From Lewinella sp038528965 (GTDB lineage Bacteria; Bacteroidota; Bacteroidia; Chitinophagales; Saprospiraceae), in the NCBI GenBank assembly GCA_038528965.1, contig JBCBEC010000008.1:1-64000 (forward strand): 64,000 nt of DNA. Direction: 5' to 3'. A program made the position numbers and the translations under genes. The notes under the pieces were generated by a model. It searched no databases and was not told where the DNA came from. It saw only the letters and a program-made list of their open reading frames with translations. Below, piece after piece: positions 63,505 to 64,000 of the stretch; position 1 is the first letter of the stretch; the number at the start of each line of letters is the position of its first letter.

Positions 63505-64000
63505 TGCGGAAGATACCTGATTGATGATGGTATAAAAGGATCCTTCTGGTACAGTCAGTGGAAAATCCTATTAGCGGATCACCTGGCGATGAGTTCGGCG
63601 AGAGCGTAAGAAGGTTGCATGCTTCTGCCCCTCCTACAGAGCCATCGTTTAGTAAACCATTCGTATAATAAACATGAACATCTACGGGTATAATCCCACT
63701 GCTTCCTGTAGTTGCTACTTTACAATAAAAGCTTATTGTATATTCTGATCCAGGGGTTACGGCGAGAGGGATAACTATAGCCTCATTTGTACATCCAGTG
63801 TTTTCAATCATAGCCCCTAAACCAATGAAAACATCACCTTCATATGCTGAGGTAGAAATACTCGCTGCAGCGGATGAGCCATTTACATAGACGGTCGGAG
63901 AGCCTTGCGGTGTAAACCAAGGAAGAACGCATCCATCGTTCACCCCTGTACCGTCGTTTGTAGAACCTGAAGTAGTGTAACCTTCAAACCCAGCATTTGT
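63497..64000 (-). pseudogene. N-terminal part of frameshifted T9SS-sorted protein, cut by window edge
   Basis: The frame is open from the right window edge (translating TNAGFEGYTTSGSTNDG, which is typical of secreted proteins after their signal peptide) through a jelly-roll-like beta domain (VNGSSAAASISTSAYEGDV, YTISFYCKVATTG) to about 63568. There it passes into the wrong frame and stops. The true start lies beyond the window. It should join the C-terminal part at 62752-63504. Confidence 0.75.

Overview
The window looks like chromosomal DNA of a marine or aquatic member of the Bacteroidota, most likely the Saprospiria (Lewinella-like); this placement is inference. It rests on at least four secreted proteins with type IX secretion (T9SS) C-terminal sorting domains, many lipoproteins, LytTR regulators, several ECF sigma / anti-sigma pairs, a CRTAC1-like FG-GAP protein, and the absence of clear Shine-Dalgarno sequences. 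No rRNA, tRNA, CRISPR array, integrase, transposase or phage gene was seen.

Region 1 (0.1-10.4 kb) is housekeeping: a CRTAC1-like lipoprotein, free-methionine-sulfoxide reductase (GAF), dihydrolipoyl dehydrogenase, the PSP1/RicT-like protein next to the DNA polymerase III delta' subunit, a 6-pyruvoyl-tetrahydropterin-synthase-type enzyme, and a TlpA-like thioredoxin. Region 2 (10.5-25.6 kb) is mostly envelope and signalling: a SmpA-like lipoprotein, T9SS cargo, an ABC-2 permease fused to an M1 peptidase with its ATPase, a divergent LytS/LytR-type two-component pair, a Cys-rich lipoprotein, a membrane alpha/beta hydrolase and an ECF sigma factor with a four-TM partner. Region 3 (25.8-36.1 kb) is transport and sugar metabolism: a DMT exporter, an arylsulfotransferase-like T9SS protein, a cation-chloride-cotransporter-like permease, two tandem GNAT acetyltransferases (one behind a TTGG microsatellite) and a xylB-xylA operon.

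Region 4 (36.5-56.9 kb) is the most interesting. It holds a Crp/Fnr regulator, an OmpA-type protein with its OmpA domain at the N-terminus, an ECF sigma / TPR anti-sigma-like pair with an outer-membrane barrel, an SH3 lipoprotein, a caspase-like protease fused through a membrane anchor to a TonB-type C-terminal domain, an NhaC antiporter, a phosphodiesterase-TPR-sulfotransferase fusion in an operon with a T9SS protein, a stand-alone LytTR regulator beside decayed copies of itself and of a small membrane gene, and a TPR-CHAT protease divergent from a second ECF sigma / anti-sigma pair. Two different clan-CD protease families (caspase-like and CHAT) lying within 12 kb, in a neighbourhood with two sigma / anti-sigma pairs, suggest an envelope-sensing, protease-effector signalling locus. 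This is inference from gene content.

Region 5 (57-64 kb) contains a PI-PLC-X-like phospholipase without a signal peptide, a TauE/SafE permease, an SCP2-like protein, a YdeI-family protein, an unrecognised helical protein and a frameshifted T9SS cargo gene cut by the window edge. Small palindromic repeats with an AGACGCATTGCAATGCGTCT core, and related ones, are scattered between genes.
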